The translations under genes and the position numbers were made by a program. 64,000 bases of DNA, from NCBI RefSeq assembly GCF_042652925.1, contig NZ_JBHSHC010000006.1:40445-104444 (forward strand), read 5' to 3'. Source of the stretch: Effusibacillus consociatus. Lineage in GTDB: Bacteria; Bacillota; Bacilli; Tumebacillales; Effusibacillaceae. Of this stretch, positions 32,892 to 43,039 are shown one piece after another. The notes below the pieces were generated by a model. The model was given only the letters and a program-made list of their open reading frames with translations, did no database searches and was not told the origin of the DNA. The first letter of the stretch is position 1; every line of letters starts with the position of its first letter.

Positions 32892-35800
32892 TTACTCAAC
32901 TACCGTTTCCACTTCTCGCTCTACTTCCGCATCTTCACCTGCAGCAGATTCCACTTCCAATTCCACTTCGCCTTCCAGTTTGATGTTGCGATAACGCGAC
33001 ATTCCCGTACCGGCAGGAATCAATTTTCCGATAATCACGTTTTCCTTCAATCCGAGCAAGCGATCTACCTTGCCTTTAATTGCAGCTTCCGTGAGGACCC
33101 TCGTGGTTTCCTGGAACGAAGCGGCAGACAGGAAGGAATCTGTTTCCAGTGATGCTTTCGTAATACCTAGCAAAGCAGGACGGCCTACCGCAGGTTCATT
33201 ACCTTCGAGCAGCGCTTTCAAGTTTGCTTCTTCGAACTCATGAATGTCAACATACGTACCCGGCAGCAGCTCGGTATCCCCATTTTCAAGTACGCGAATC
33301 TTACGAAGCATCTGGCGAACCATAACTTCAATATGCTTATCGTTGATATCTACACCCTGCAAACGATAAACACGTTGCACTTCACGCAGAAGATAGTTCT
33401 GAACTCCGCGGATTCCCTTAACTTTAAGCATGTCTTTCGGATCAACTGAACCCTCGGTCAATTCGTCCCCAGCTTCCACTTTCTGGCCGACAACCACTCG
33501 AATTCGGGAGCCATACGGAACCGGATAAACTTTCGTTTCCGCTTCACTTGTAATTTCAATCTCCCGCTTATCCTTTACCTCACGGATATCGGTTACTTCC
33601 CCATCCATTTCGGTGATGATGGCCTGCCCTTTCGGATTCCGGGCCTCGAAAAGCTCCTGGATTCGCGGCAAACCTTGAGTAATGTCATCACCCGCAACAC
33701 CACCGGTGTGGAAGGTACGCATTGTCAACTGGGTACCCGGTTCACCAATCGATTGAGCGGCAATAATACCCACGGCTTCACCAATCTCAACCATCTTACC
33801 GGTTGCAAGGTTGCGTCCGTAACATTTGATGCAAACACCGTGTTTCGTACGACAGGAGAGTACAGAACGGATACGCACTTTGCTAATTCCAGCTTCTATG
33901 ATTTTACGGGCAATTTCGTCGGTAATCAGTTCATTTTTCCGAACGAAAACCTCACCCGTTTCCGGATGTTTCACCGTCTCAAACGCCATTCGACCGTTAA
34001 TGCGGTCAAACAGATCTTCGATAATCTCTTTCCCGTCACGGATCTCATCGACAACAATCCCCTTGTCGGTGCCACAATCAATTTGACGTACAATTACGTC
34101 TTGCGCAACGTCAACAAGCCGTCGGGTCAAATAACCCGAGTCCGCGGTACGGAGCGCCGTGTCGGCAAGACCTTTACGGGCACCGTGCGTGGAAATAAAG
34201 TACTCCAATACGGTCAAACCTTCACGGAAGTTGGATTTAATCGGCAGCTCGATGATTCGACCGGACGGGTTGGCCATAAGACCACGCATCCCTGCCAGCT
34301 GGGTAATCTGAGATACGTTACCGCGAGCCCCGGAATTGGCCATCATATAGATCGGGTTTAAGCGATTGAGCGACTTCATCAGCACTTCGGTAATCTGATC
34401 TTTCGCCTTGCTCCAGATCGTGATAACCCTGTCATACCGTTCGTCATCCGTAATCAATCCACGACGGTATTGGTTCGTAACTGTTGCAACCTTCTGTTCC
34501 GCTTCGGACAAAATCTCTTTCTTGGCTTCAGGCACCGTGATGTCAGCAACGGAAATTGTAATTCCCGCTTTGGTTGAGTATGAGAACCCGAGCGCTTTGA
34601 TTTTATCGAGAATTTCAGCCGTTTGAGTGGTACCGTACCGGTTGAATACCTCAGAAATAATCGTTCCAAGGAATCCTTTAACGACTGCATTCTGTACGGG
34701 AAGCTCCTGTACACGAGCCCTGACGTCAGCACCCTTTTCCAGGATGAAAAATTCATCAGGCACACCCGTCAGCAGATTCTTCTTATCGCCGACATTGATG
34801 TACGGAAAATCTTTTGGGAAGATCTCATTAAAGATGATCTTTCCGATTGTGGTGATCAACAATCCCTGTTCCTGCTCAGGCGTAAAGGTCGTCTTGCCAA
34901 GCGATTTTACCGGAATGCAAACGCGGGTATGAAGCCCTAACCGCTCGGATTGATAAGCAAGAATCGCTTCATGCGGCGTGGCAAAAATTCGCCCTTCTCC
35001 TTCGTTGCCCGGTCGGTCGACCGTGAGATAATAAGATCCCAAAACCATATCCTGAGTAGGCGTAACGACCGGCTTTCCGTCCTTCGGATTCAGAATGTTA
35101 TGAGCAGCCAGCATCAACAAACGGGCTTCCGCCTGAGCTTCCGCAGACAGGGGAACGTGAACCGCCATTTGGTCTCCGTCAAAATCGGCATTGTACGCAG
35201 TACATACCAGCGGATGCAATTTGATTGCCCGACCTTCCACGAGAACCGGCTCGAATGCCTGGATGCCTAAACGGTGCAAGGTAGGAGCACGGTTTAACAG
35301 GACAGGATGCTCGCGAATCACTTCTTCAAGAACATCCCATACTTCAGGGGATACTCGTTCCACTTTGCGTTTTGCGGACTTAATGTTATGGGCAAGCCCT
35401 TTTGCAACCAGTTCCTTCATCACAAACGGCTTAAACAACTCCAGCGCCATTTCTTTCGGAAGACCACACTGGTACATCCTCAAATGCGGACCTACCACGA
35501 TAACGGAACGACCGGAATAGTCGACCCGTTTCCCGAGCAGGTTTTGCCGGAAACGTCCTTGCTTCCCTTTAAGCATATGGGAGAGCGACTTGAGCGGACG
35601 GTTCCCCGGCCCTGTGACAGGGCGGCCGCGGCGACCGTTATCGATCAGGGCGTCGACCGCTTCCTGCAGCATCCGCTTTTCGTTCTGAACGATAATGTCA
35701 GGGGCGCCGAGGTCCAATAACCGCTTCAAACGGTTGTTCCGGTTGATCACCCGGCGGTATAAATCATTCAGGTCGGAAGTAGCAAACCGTCCCCCATCAA

Positions 35801-36530
35801 GCTGAACCATGGGGCGCAGTTCAGGAGGAATTACCGGCAGAACATCCAGAATCATCCACTCAGGATGGTTTCCGGACATCCGGAAAGCTTCAAGCACTTC
35901 CAAACGCTTAATAGCGCGGTTGCGTCTTTGTCCCTGCGCAGTTTTGAGCTCTTCTTTCAGCAGATCGACTTCTTTTTCCAAGTCGATGTCAAGCAGAAGC
36001 TTTTTGATTGCTTCTGCACCCATGCCCGCTTGAAATGCATACCCGTATTTTTCACGATGTGCACGAAATTCCTTCTCAGAGAGAAGCTGCTTCTTCTCCA
36101 GAGGGGTATCGCCGGGATCTGTGACCACGTACGATGCGAAGTAAATCACTTCTTCCAAGGCCCGCGGAGACATGTCTAGAATCAGACCCATACGGCTCGG
36201 TATTCCCTTGAAGAACCAGATATGAGAGACGGGGGCAGCAAGCTCAATGTGCCCCATCCGCTCACGACGTACCTTTGCTCGGGTTACCTCAACGCCGCAA
36301 CGGTCACACACAACACCCTTGTAGCGAACCCTCTTATATTTTCCGCAATGACATTCCCAGTCGCGGGTTGGTCCGAAAATCTTCTCACAGAAGAGACCTT
36401 CTTTTTCAGGTTTCAACGTCCGATAGTTGATGGTCTCGGGTTTCTTGACTTCTCCATGGGACCAGGAGCGAATTTTCTCAGGAGATGCCAACCCGATTTT
36501 CATGTACTCGAAATTATTTACGTCTAACAA
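32892..36530 (-). CDS. rpoC: RNA polymerase beta' subunit
   Basis: Beta' holds the catalytic magnesium of RNA polymerase. The 1212 residues include the N-terminal zinc cluster (CHCGKYKRVRYKGVVCDRC), the catalytic NADFDGDQMAVHVPLS, the bridge helix and trigger loop region with AQSIGEPGTQLTMRTFHTGG, and a C-terminal acidic tail. The start is TTG (MLDVNNFEYMKIG), 9 nt after GGAGG, as in other Bacillales. It lies 15 nt after rpoB and is closed by a strong terminator. Confidence 0.99.
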   Translation of the reverse strand: MLDVNNFEYMKIGLASPEKIRSWSHGEVKKPETINYRTLKPEKEGLFCEKIFGPTRDWECHCGKYKRVRYKGVVCDRCGVEVTRAKVRRERMGHIELAAPVSHIWFFKGIPSRMGLILDMSPRALEEVIYFASYVVTDPGDTPLEKKQLLSEKEFRAHREKYGYAFQAGMGAEAIKKLLLDIDLEKEVDLLKEELKTAQGQRRNRAIKRLEVLEAFRMSGNHPEWMILDVLPVIPPELRPMVQLDGGRFATSDLNDLYRRVINRNNRLKRLLDLGAPDIIVQNEKRMLQEAVDALIDNGRRGRPVTGPGNRPLKSLSHMLKGKQGRFRQNLLGKRVDYSGRSVIVVGPHLRMYQCGLPKEMALELFKPFVMKELVAKGLAHNIKSAKRKVERVSPEVWDVLEEVIREHPVLLNRAPTLHRLGIQAFEPVLVEGRAIKLHPLVCTAYNADFDGDQMAVHVPLSAEAQAEARLLMLAAHNILNPKDGKPVVTPTQDMVLGSYYLTVDRPGNEGEGRIFATPHEAILAYQSERLGLHTRVCIPVKSLGKTTFTPEQEQGLLITTIGKIIFNEIFPKDFPYINVGDKKNLLTGVPDEFFILEKGADVRARVQELPVQNAVVKGFLGTIISEVFNRYGTTQTAEILDKIKALGFSYSTKAGITISVADITVPEAKKEILSEAEQKVATVTNQYRRGLITDDERYDRVITIWSKAKDQITEVLMKSLNRLNPIYMMANSGARGNVSQITQLAGMRGLMANPSGRIIELPIKSNFREGLTVLEYFISTHGARKGLADTALRTADSGYLTRRLVDVAQDVIVRQIDCGTDKGIVVDEIRDGKEIIEDLFDRINGRMAFETVKHPETGEVFVRKNELITDEIARKIIEAGISKVRIRSVLSCRTKHGVCIKCYGRNLATGKMVEIGEAVGIIAAQSIGEPGTQLTMRTFHTGGVAGDDITQGLPRIQELFEARNPKGQAIITEMDGEVTDIREVKDKREIEITSEAETKVYPVPYGSRIRVVVGQKVEAGDELTEGSVDPKDMLKVKGIRGVQNYLLREVQRVYRLQGVDINDKHIEVMVRQMLRKIRVLENGDTELLPGTYVDIHEFEEANLKALLEGNEPAVGRPALLGITKASLETDSFLSAASFQETTRVLTEAAIKGKVDRLLGLKENVIIGKLIPAGTGMSRYRNIKLEGEVELEVESAAGEDAEVEREVETVVE

Positions 36531-36545
36531 AGGGCCTTACCTCCC

Positions 36546-39500
36546 TTAATCTTCGTTTACTTCTCGTGCTTCCAGGTTCAGATTCAGCTTTTCTCCCGAA
36601 TCATCGTCATCGTCTATTTCGCGCATAACGATTTCCTGTTCGTCCTCCGACAAGATCTTCACATCCATACCCAGGGATTGAAGTTCTTTGATCAAGACCT
36701 TAAACGACTCAGGAACACCCGGTTCAGGGACGTTTTCACCTTTCACAATCGCTTCATATGTCTTCACACGACCAATAACGTCATCAGACTTGACCGTAAG
36801 AATTTCTTGTAACGTGTAGGCTGCGCCATATGCTTCAAGCGCCCACACTTCCATCTCTCCGAAACGCTGTCCGCCAAATTGCGCTTTTCCGCCTAACGGC
36901 TGCTGGGTTACAAGCGAGTACGGACCTGTGGAACGAGCATGGATTTTGTCGTCCACCAGGTGGTGCAGTTTCAGCATATACATCACGCCAACCGTTACCC
37001 GATTCTCAAACGGTTCACCGGTCCGGCCATCATAGAGCACATGCTTGCCATCCCTCGCAAGGCCCGCTTCTTCCAGCGTATTGAACACGTCGTCTTCCGA
37101 CGCACCGTCGAACACCGGCGTAGCCACATGAATACCAAGTGAACGAGCCGCCATGCCCAAGTGCACTTCAAGCACCTGACCGATATTCATCCGGGACGGA
37201 ACGCCCAAAGGATTCAGAACGACTTGGACCGGGGTACCATCTTCAAGGAACGGCATATCTTCTTCCGGCATAATCCGGGCAACGACACCCTTGTTACCGT
37301 GGCGCCCCGCCATCTTGTCTCCTTCGGAAATCTTACGTTTTTGCGCAATGTAAACACGAACGAGCTGGTTTACACCCGGAGGCAGTTCGTCTCCGTTTTC
37401 ACGGGTAAATACTTTCACGTCAACGATAATACCCGCACCGCCGTTCGGAACGCGTACGGAGGTATCACGCACTTCGCGGGCTTTTTCACCAAAGATCGCA
37501 TGCAATAAGCGTTCCTCGGCGGTCAGTTCCGTCACACCTTTAGGAGTCACTTTACCAACCAAAATGTCACCCGCGTTCACCTCGGCACCAATCCGGATAA
37601 TTCCTCGCTCATCAAGATTCTTGAGGGCATCTTCGCCCACGTTTGGAATATCACGGGTAATCTCTTCCGGCCCAAGCTTCGTATCACGCGCCTCCGCCTC
37701 ATATTCCTCGATATGAATGGAGGTATAGACATCTTCCTTCACAAGCTTCTCGGACAGAAGAATCGCGTCCTCGTAGTTGTACCCTTCCCATGTCATGAAG
37801 GCAACCACCACGTTCTTCCCAATCGCCATTTCACCTTGGTCAGTAGCCGGTCCGTCAGCGATAATATCGCCTTTCTTGACGACATCTCCACTTCTTACGA
37901 TCGGTCGCTGGTTGATGCAGGTGCCTTGATTAGAACGGGAAAATTTCAGCAATTTGTATTTGTGCAGATTCCCTCTTACAACCTTCTGGTCAACCTCTTG
38001 CTGCTCCCGAATCCAGATTTCGCTGGCATCGACCCGTTCCACGATACCGTCGACCTTGCTCACAACAGCTGCGCCAGAATCCTTGGCTGATTTATGTTCC
38101 AAACCGGTGCCGACAAAAGGCGCACTCGGAATCAAGAGAGGAACCGCTTGTCGCTGCATGTTGGATCCCATCAACGCCCGGTTCGCGTCGTCGTTCTCAA
38201 GGAACGGAATCAAAGCTGTAGCCACGGATACCACCTGTTTGGGTGAAACGTCTACATAATCAACGCGATCCGGCGGCACGATAAGAGTCTCTTCTTTATA
38301 TCGGACAATTACAGAGTCGTCCAGGATATTGCCTTCTTCATCCAACCGTACGCTCGCTTGCCCGATTACATAGTTGTCTTCTTCATCGGCTGTAAGGTAA
38401 TGAATTGTGTTGGTTACTCGGCCGGTCTCCGGGTCAACTCGGCGGTAAGGAGTCTCGATAAATCCGAACTCATTGATCCTCGCATAGGTAGATAACGAGT
38501 TGATCAAACCGATGTTCGGTCCTTCCGGCGTCTCGATCGGACACATTCTTCCATAGTGGGAGTGGTGGACGTCACGAACTTCAAAGCCCGCCCGTTCACG
38601 AGTCAAGCCACCAGGCCCCAGTGCGGACAAACGACGTTTATGGGTCAATTCGGCCAGAGGGTTGGTTTGATCCATAAATTGAGACAACTGGCTGGAACCA
38701 AAAAACTCTTTAATTGCGGCAATCACAGGTCGAATGTTGATCAATGCCTGTGGAGTAATTGCGTTTGCATCCTGAATGGACATCCGCTCTCGCACTACCC
38801 GCTCCATCCTGGAAAGCCCAATCCGGAACTGGTTCTGAAGCAATTCGCCAACAGAACGGAGACGACGGTTTCCAAGATGGTCAATGTCATCCGTAGAACC
38901 TACTCCATGCAGGAGATTCATAAAGTAGGAAATCGACGCGATGATATCGGATGCGGTAATATGCTTAGTGTTTTTATCAACACCCGCATTGCCGATGACC
39001 TTAATTACTTTTCCTTCCTCATAAGGAGAATAGATCTTTACCTCTTGAAGAAGGATTTCCTCTTCGGCTACAACGCCGGAAGTCGATTTGTATTCGACAA
39101 AGTTAACCGATTCTTCAAGCACGGGCAAAATCCGGTCAAGCAAACGGCGATCTATGATTTGACCCGCTTCCGCAATTACCTCACCCGTATTGCGATCAAC
39201 CAACGCCTCGGCAAGACGCTGATTCAACAACCGGTTTTTGATATGAAGCTTCTTGTTAATCTTATATCGACCCACATTGGCCAGATCGTAACGCTTCGGG
39301 TCAAAGAAGCGGGAGATCAAAAGGCTGCGGGCATTCTCCAGTGTAGGAGGTTCCCCGGGACGAAGACGTTCATAGATTTCCAACAATGCTTTTTCTGCGG
39401 AATCCGTATTGTCTTTATCCAATGTGTTGCGGAGATAATCGCTTTCACCGAGCAGATCGATAATCTCTGCATCGGTAGAAAAGCCTAGTGCGCGCAAAAG

Positions 39501-40079
39501 AACCGTCACCGGAATCTTTCTTGTGCGGTCAATCCGAACATACACAATATCTTTAGCGTCTGTCTCCAATTCGAGCCAGGCGCCGCGATTGGGAATCACA
39601 GTTGCAGTGTAGGCTTTTTTGCCGTTCTTGTCAGTTTTCGTATTGAAGTACACGCTTGGAGAACGAACCAACTGGCTGACAATAACGCGTTCGGCACCAT
39701 TAATAATGAAGGTTCCCGTTTCGGTCATCAGCGGGAAATCCCCCATGAAGACTTCCTGTTCTTTTACTTCGCCCGTTTCGCGATTAATCAGACGGACTTT
39801 GACTCGCAAAGGAGCCGCAAATGTTACATCGCGCTCTTTTGATTCTTCCACATCGTACTTGGGCTCCCCCAAGCTGTAATCAATGAACTCCAGCACTAAA
39901 TTCCCTGTGAAATCCTGAATAGGAGATATTTCTTGGAACATCTCCTTCAATCCTTCATCCAGGAACCATTGATACGATTTCTGCTGGATCTCAATAAGGT
40001 TTGGCAGCTCCATCACTTCTTTGATCCGAGCGTATGTGCGACGTTGCCGCCGACCATACTGAACAAGTTGTCCCTGCAA
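36546..40079 (-). CDS. rpoB: RNA polymerase beta subunit
   Basis: Beta forms one jaw of the polymerase active-centre cleft. The 1177-residue product begins with TTG (LQGQLVQYGRRQRRTYARI), matching the TTG start known for B. subtilis RpoB; a GTG three codons earlier overlaps the ribosome site. The rifampicin region FFGSSQLSQFMDQTNPLAEL and THKRRLSALGPGG is wild type. The C terminus is acidic and shorter than in B. subtilis. It has its own promoter and structured leader. Confidence 0.99.
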   Translation of the reverse strand: MQGQLVQYGRRQRRTYARIKEVMELPNLIEIQQKSYQWFLDEGLKEMFQEISPIQDFTGNLVLEFIDYSLGEPKYDVEESKERDVTFAAPLRVKVRLINRETGEVKEQEVFMGDFPLMTETGTFIINGAERVIVSQLVRSPSVYFNTKTDKNGKKAYTATVIPNRGAWLELETDAKDIVYVRIDRTRKIPVTVLLRALGFSTDAEIIDLLGESDYLRNTLDKDNTDSAEKALLEIYERLRPGEPPTLENARSLLISRFFDPKRYDLANVGRYKINKKLHIKNRLLNQRLAEALVDRNTGEVIAEAGQIIDRRLLDRILPVLEESVNFVEYKSTSGVVAEEEILLQEVKIYSPYEEGKVIKVIGNAGVDKNTKHITASDIIASISYFMNLLHGVGSTDDIDHLGNRRLRSVGELLQNQFRIGLSRMERVVRERMSIQDANAITPQALINIRPVIAAIKEFFGSSQLSQFMDQTNPLAELTHKRRLSALGPGGLTRERAGFEVRDVHHSHYGRMCPIETPEGPNIGLINSLSTYARINEFGFIETPYRRVDPETGRVTNTIHYLTADEEDNYVIGQASVRLDEEGNILDDSVIVRYKEETLIVPPDRVDYVDVSPKQVVSVATALIPFLENDDANRALMGSNMQRQAVPLLIPSAPFVGTGLEHKSAKDSGAAVVSKVDGIVERVDASEIWIREQQEVDQKVVRGNLHKYKLLKFSRSNQGTCINQRPIVRSGDVVKKGDIIADGPATDQGEMAIGKNVVVAFMTWEGYNYEDAILLSEKLVKEDVYTSIHIEEYEAEARDTKLGPEEITRDIPNVGEDALKNLDERGIIRIGAEVNAGDILVGKVTPKGVTELTAEERLLHAIFGEKAREVRDTSVRVPNGGAGIIVDVKVFTRENGDELPPGVNQLVRVYIAQKRKISEGDKMAGRHGNKGVVARIMPEEDMPFLEDGTPVQVVLNPLGVPSRMNIGQVLEVHLGMAARSLGIHVATPVFDGASEDDVFNTLEEAGLARDGKHVLYDGRTGEPFENRVTVGVMYMLKLHHLVDDKIHARSTGPYSLVTQQPLGGKAQFGGQRFGEMEVWALEAYGAAYTLQEILTVKSDDVIGRVKTYEAIVKGENVPEPGVPESFKVLIKELQSLGMDVKILSEDEQEIVMREIDDDDDSGEKLNLNLEAREVNED

Positions 40080-40130
40080 AACTGTCACCCCTCACCATTA
40101 TGGTCGCCTAATAATTGTATTCCAGATAGG

Positions 40131-40199
40131 AAAAAGCCCGAATAAAAAACATACCTCCCGACACGGAGTATCGGGATGATATAAGATAGATTCGAGCTT
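40131..40199 (-). other. Attenuator-like nested hairpin in the rpoB leader
   Basis: On the minus strand AAGCTCGAAT pairs with ATTCGGGCTT and encloses a second stem CCCGATAC / GTGTCGGG. T6 follows the inner stem and T5 the outer one. It lies between the rpoB promoter and start, so it could attenuate rpoBC. It could also end transcripts from rsmC. Confidence 0.6.
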
Positions 40200-40300
40200 C
40201 AAAAGCACAGAAATGGTTACTCTATTCCTTTTGACCAAAAATTATGCGAAATATTCATATGTAACCAATCTATACACATAATGTCTTTACGCATTTTCTT

Positions 40301-40329
40301 ACGATACCATACCAAAAAACGCTTGTCAA
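40301..40329 (-). promoter_or_regulatory. Promoter of rpoB-rpoC
   Basis: TTGACA, 17 nt, TATCGT with an extended TGG on the minus strand, about 220 nt upstream of rpoB. A further TTGACA lies about 30 nt upstream. The rest of the 300-nt rsmC-rpoB gap holds only the attenuator-like hairpin. Confidence 0.6.
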
Positions 40330-40379
40330 CGGTAGTTAAAGAAAACTTTTCATTTGTCAAGTCTTGACTTAGGAAAAAG

Positions 40380-40991
40380 TCATACGAAACTTTTCGGCTT
40401 TTTACAGCAGAAAATACGATAGCCTGCATCTTTCGCCTTATCTTGCACATCTTCAAACAATTCTTCCAGTTTTTTTCGTGCTGACGGAGCACCCTGTTTC
40501 TTTTGAATGACCACCCAAAGTTCGCCCCGTGGAGTCAGCCTCCTGCCGGCTTCTTCAAATATTTGATGAACCACAGCTTTGCCGGCACGAATGGGCGGAT
40601 TGGTGAAAATACGGTCAAAATCCTTTTCTGCTACCTGCTCGAACAGGTTGCTCACACGAACTTCAGCATTTTGCACCGCATTTTGAGTCAGATTCTTTCG
40701 GGCAAGTTCTACTGCCCGTTCATTGATGTCAATCATGAGTACGGATCCATTGACAGCCAGTTTAGCCGCTGTTATCCCAATCGGCCCGTAACCGCAGCCG
40801 ACATCCAAAACCCGGTCCTTTTCCGAAATTTCCATTGTTTCTATCAACAACGCGCTCCCAAAATCGATTCCGCCCTTGGAAAAAACCCCTGCATCCGTCC
40901 AGAACTCGAGGTTGAACCCGCGTAATTTTTGGCGGATTAAACGCAGGTCATGGCCGACCACAGGTTGATTGGAAAAATAATGGTCAACCAA
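40380..40991 (-). CDS. rsmC: RsmC-like rRNA methyltransferase (YbxB)
   Basis: A 203-residue class I SAM-dependent methyltransferase. The SAM loop VLDVGCGYGP is at 61-70 and the amino-group catalytic motif NPPIRAG at 131-137, typical of 16S rRNA m2G methyltransferases. RsmC of E. coli modifies G1207; the exact target here is inferred. The start is TTG after AAAGGATG, since nearby ATGs are out of frame. Position between rplL and rpoB is conserved in Bacillales. Confidence 0.88.
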   Translation of the reverse strand: MVDHYFSNQPVVGHDLRLIRQKLRGFNLEFWTDAGVFSKGGIDFGSALLIETMEISEKDRVLDVGCGYGPIGITAAKLAVNGSVLMIDINERAVELARKNLTQNAVQNAEVRVSNLFEQVAEKDFDRIFTNPPIRAGKAVVHQIFEEAGRRLTPRGELWVVIQKKQGAPSARKKLEELFEDVQDKAKDAGYRIFCCKKPKSFV

Positions 40992-41052
40992 TCGCCATCA
41001 TCCTTTCACAAATTCAGCTTTTACCATTATAACGAAACGAATTGGAAAAAAC

Positions 41053-41082
41053 AAAAGGGCCGTTCTTTCGAACAGCCCTTTT
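41053..41082 (-). terminator. Terminator/attenuator after rplL
   Basis: AAAAGGGC-GTTC pairs with GAAC-GCCCTTTT with one internal mismatch and a downstream T run on the minus strand. It probably reduces rather than abolishes read-through into rsmC. Confidence 0.8.
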
Positions 41083-41094
41083 CTCAAAAGATCA

Positions 41095-41463
41095 TTACTT
41101 AATTTCAACAGAAGCGCCAGCTTCTTCAAGTTTAGCTTTGATCGCTTCGGCATCTTCTTTGGAAGTCTTTTCTTTGATTGCCTTCGGAGCGTTGTCAGCA
41201 ATTTCTTTAGCTTCCTTCAGGCCGAGACCGGTAACTTCACGGATTACCTTGATAACGTTGATCTTGGAAGCACCAGGGCTTGCAAGGATAACGTCAAATT
41301 CAGTTTGCTCTTCAACAGCGGCACCTGCACCAGCAGCTCCACCAGCTACAACTACCGGAGCTGCAGCAGTTACGCCAAATTCTTCTTCAATAGCTTTTAC
41401 AAGATCGTTCAGTTCAAGAACGGACATGCCTTTAATCGCTTCAATAATTTGCTCTTTCGACAT
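41095..41463 (-). CDS. rplL: 50S ribosomal protein L7/L12
   Basis: L7/L12 forms the mobile stalk that recruits translation factors. The 122 residues have an N-terminal dimerisation part (MSKEQIIEAIKGMSVLELND), an Ala/Gly-rich hinge (AAPVVVAGGAAGAGAA) and the C-terminal factor-binding domain with KINVIKVIREVTGLGLKEAK. It lies 41 nt after rplJ under the L10 leader. Confidence 0.99.
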   Translation of the reverse strand: MSKEQIIEAIKGMSVLELNDLVKAIEEEFGVTAAAPVVVAGGAAGAGAAVEEQTEFDVILASPGASKINVIKVIREVTGLGLKEAKEIADNAPKAIKEKTSKEDAEAIKAKLEEAGASVEIK

Positions 41464-41504
41464 GGATTGTACCTCCCCAATGGAATGTAAATAGTATTTT
41501 GGTG

Positions 41505-41996
41505 TTACGCTTGTTCTTTTTGGTCAGCGATTTGCTTAACCGCGTATGCGAAGTTCCGCATCGGAGCTTGCAATACGCTGAGGAACATAGAGATAAGACC
41601 TTCACGGGACGGCAAGGTAGCCAACGCAGTGACTTCGTCAAGACTCACTACACGACCTTCCACCACACCCGCTTTGATTTCCAACGCTTTGTGCGTCTTG
41701 GCAAAATCGTTCAGGATTTTAGCCGGTGCCACTACATCCTCATAAGAAAATGCAATTGCAGTCGGACCTGTCAGATGCGCATCAAGCTCTGTCAATCCCA
41801 ATTCTGCGGTAGCACGGCGCGTCATTGTGTTTTTCAACACTTTGAATTCGATGCCGGCTTCGCGAAGCGTTTTCCGCAACTCGGTAACTTCCGCGACAGT
41901 GAGTCCACGGTAGTCGGCTACGATCGTACTCTTGCTGTCACGCAATTTCTGCGAGATTTCCTGCACTAATTGCGCTTTTTCTTCACGGATTCCCAT
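41505..41996 (-). CDS. rplJ: 50S ribosomal protein L10
   Basis: L10 anchors the L7/L12 stalk and represses its own operon through the leader. The 163-residue product starts MGIREEKAQLVQEISQKLRD and contains IVADYRGLTVAEVTELRKTL and VLKNTMTRRA. The second of two ATGs is chosen (7 nt after GGAGG). A 49-codon upstream extension runs through the leader and is not real. Confidence 0.98.
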   Translation of the reverse strand: MGIREEKAQLVQEISQKLRDSKSTIVADYRGLTVAEVTELRKTLREAGIEFKVLKNTMTRRATAELGLTELDAHLTGPTAIAFSYEDVVAPAKILNDFAKTHKALEIKAGVVEGRVVSLDEVTALATLPSREGLISMFLSVLQAPMRNFAYAVKQIADQKEQA

Positions 41997-42045
41997 CATT
42001 ACACCTCCCTGGCTTGCGCATGGATGCGCTGATGCCGTTACAATT

Positions 42046-42165
42046 AAAAGAGCCCCCGCAGACAAAACGAGGACTCGGAACATGCGTAAAACATCTATCA
42101 CGTTCACAACCTCGGCAGGCTGTATCATTAAGTGCTTGCGCACGCCTGCTGTCTACGGTTCGTCA
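42046..42165 (-). ncRNA. Ribosomal protein L10 leader with terminator
   Basis: The minus-strand RNA has the L10-leader signature CCGTAGACAGCAGG, pairing AGCAGGC with GCCTGCC before GAGGTTGTG. Downstream is a 9-bp intrinsic terminator (GAGTCCTCG / CGGGGGCTC) with T4. L10(L12)4 binding to such leaders represses rplJL in B. subtilis. It lies between rplA and rplJ as expected. Confidence 0.8.
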
Positions 42166-42231
42166 ATTTCAGTTGTTATCACACGATTGACATCATACCA
42201 CTTTCACGGCCAGATGTCAAAACGGGAAATC

Positions 42232-42939
42232 TTACTTGCCAGCTTCCGGCGTCAACTTAGCCAAGTTTACCTTTACGCCAGGTCCCATCGTGGAACTCAC
42301 AGTGATGTTCCGGATGTATTGACCTTTCGCAGCAGCCGGCTTAGCTTTTTGCAGTGTGTCGATCAACACATAGAAGTTGTCCAGCAGCTTTCCTTCGTCG
42401 AATGATACTTTCCCGATCGGAGCATGGATGTTACCAGCCTTGTCGGTACGGTATTCAATCTTACCAGACTTGATTTCATCGACAGCTTTTTTGATATCGA
42501 AAGTAACTGTACCGGTTTTCGGGTTTGGCATTAAGCCCTTCGGACCGAGAACACGACCCAGTTTACCTACGGATGCCATCATGTCAGGTGTTGCCACAAC
42601 AACATCAAAGTCAAACCAACCTTGGTTGATCTTATTGATGAGATCCTCATCACCTACATAGTCAGCACCAGCAGCTTCCGCCTCTTTCGCCTTTTCACCT
42701 TTAGCGAAAACAAGCACGCGCGGAACTTTGCCGGTACCATGCGGCAATACAACCGCACCGCGTAGTTGTTGATCCGCTTTCTTCACATCTACACCAAGAC
42801 GAACTGCAACTTCAACAGTTTCATCGAACTTGGCGCTTGCAGCTTTCTTTACCAAAGCTACCGCTTCGGACACATCATAAACAGTGTCTTTGTCGATCAG
42901 CTTGGAAGCTTCTGCATACTTCTTCCCATTCTTAGCCAT
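42232..42939 (-). CDS. rplA: 50S ribosomal protein L1
   Basis: L1 forms the mobile L1 stalk and releases E-site tRNA. The 235 residues begin MAKNGKKYAEASKLIDKDTV and include VVLPHGTGKVPRVLVFAKG and GPKGLMPNPKTGTVT. It follows rplK by 100 nt and precedes the L10 leader. Confidence 0.98.
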   Translation of the reverse strand: MAKNGKKYAEASKLIDKDTVYDVSEAVALVKKAASAKFDETVEVAVRLGVDVKKADQQLRGAVVLPHGTGKVPRVLVFAKGEKAKEAEAAGADYVGDEDLINKINQGWFDFDVVVATPDMMASVGKLGRVLGPKGLMPNPKTGTVTFDIKKAVDEIKSGKIEYRTDKAGNIHAPIGKVSFDEGKLLDNFYVLIDTLQKAKPAAAKGQYIRNITVSSTMGPGVKVNLAKLTPEAGK

Positions 42940-43039
42940 TTACGCTTCCTCCTTTGTGGTTATAACGGTTGGAGACCTCCCACGAATAAAGGTTGGATTC
43001 ATCCAACCCATCGACAACGGCACCCAGCGTGCCATTTCA

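Noticed and set aside
38556..39488. 310-codon open frame antisense to rpoB
   Set aside because: Shadow of rpoB with no motif or ribosome site.
36546..40079. Rifampicin- or fusidic acid-type resistance changes in rpoB/fusA/rpsL
   Set aside because: The resistance-determining stretches I could read look wild type.
41997..42143. N-terminal extension of L10 looking like a signal peptide
   Set aside because: It is the L10 leader RNA read as codons; the ribosome site and homology place the start later.
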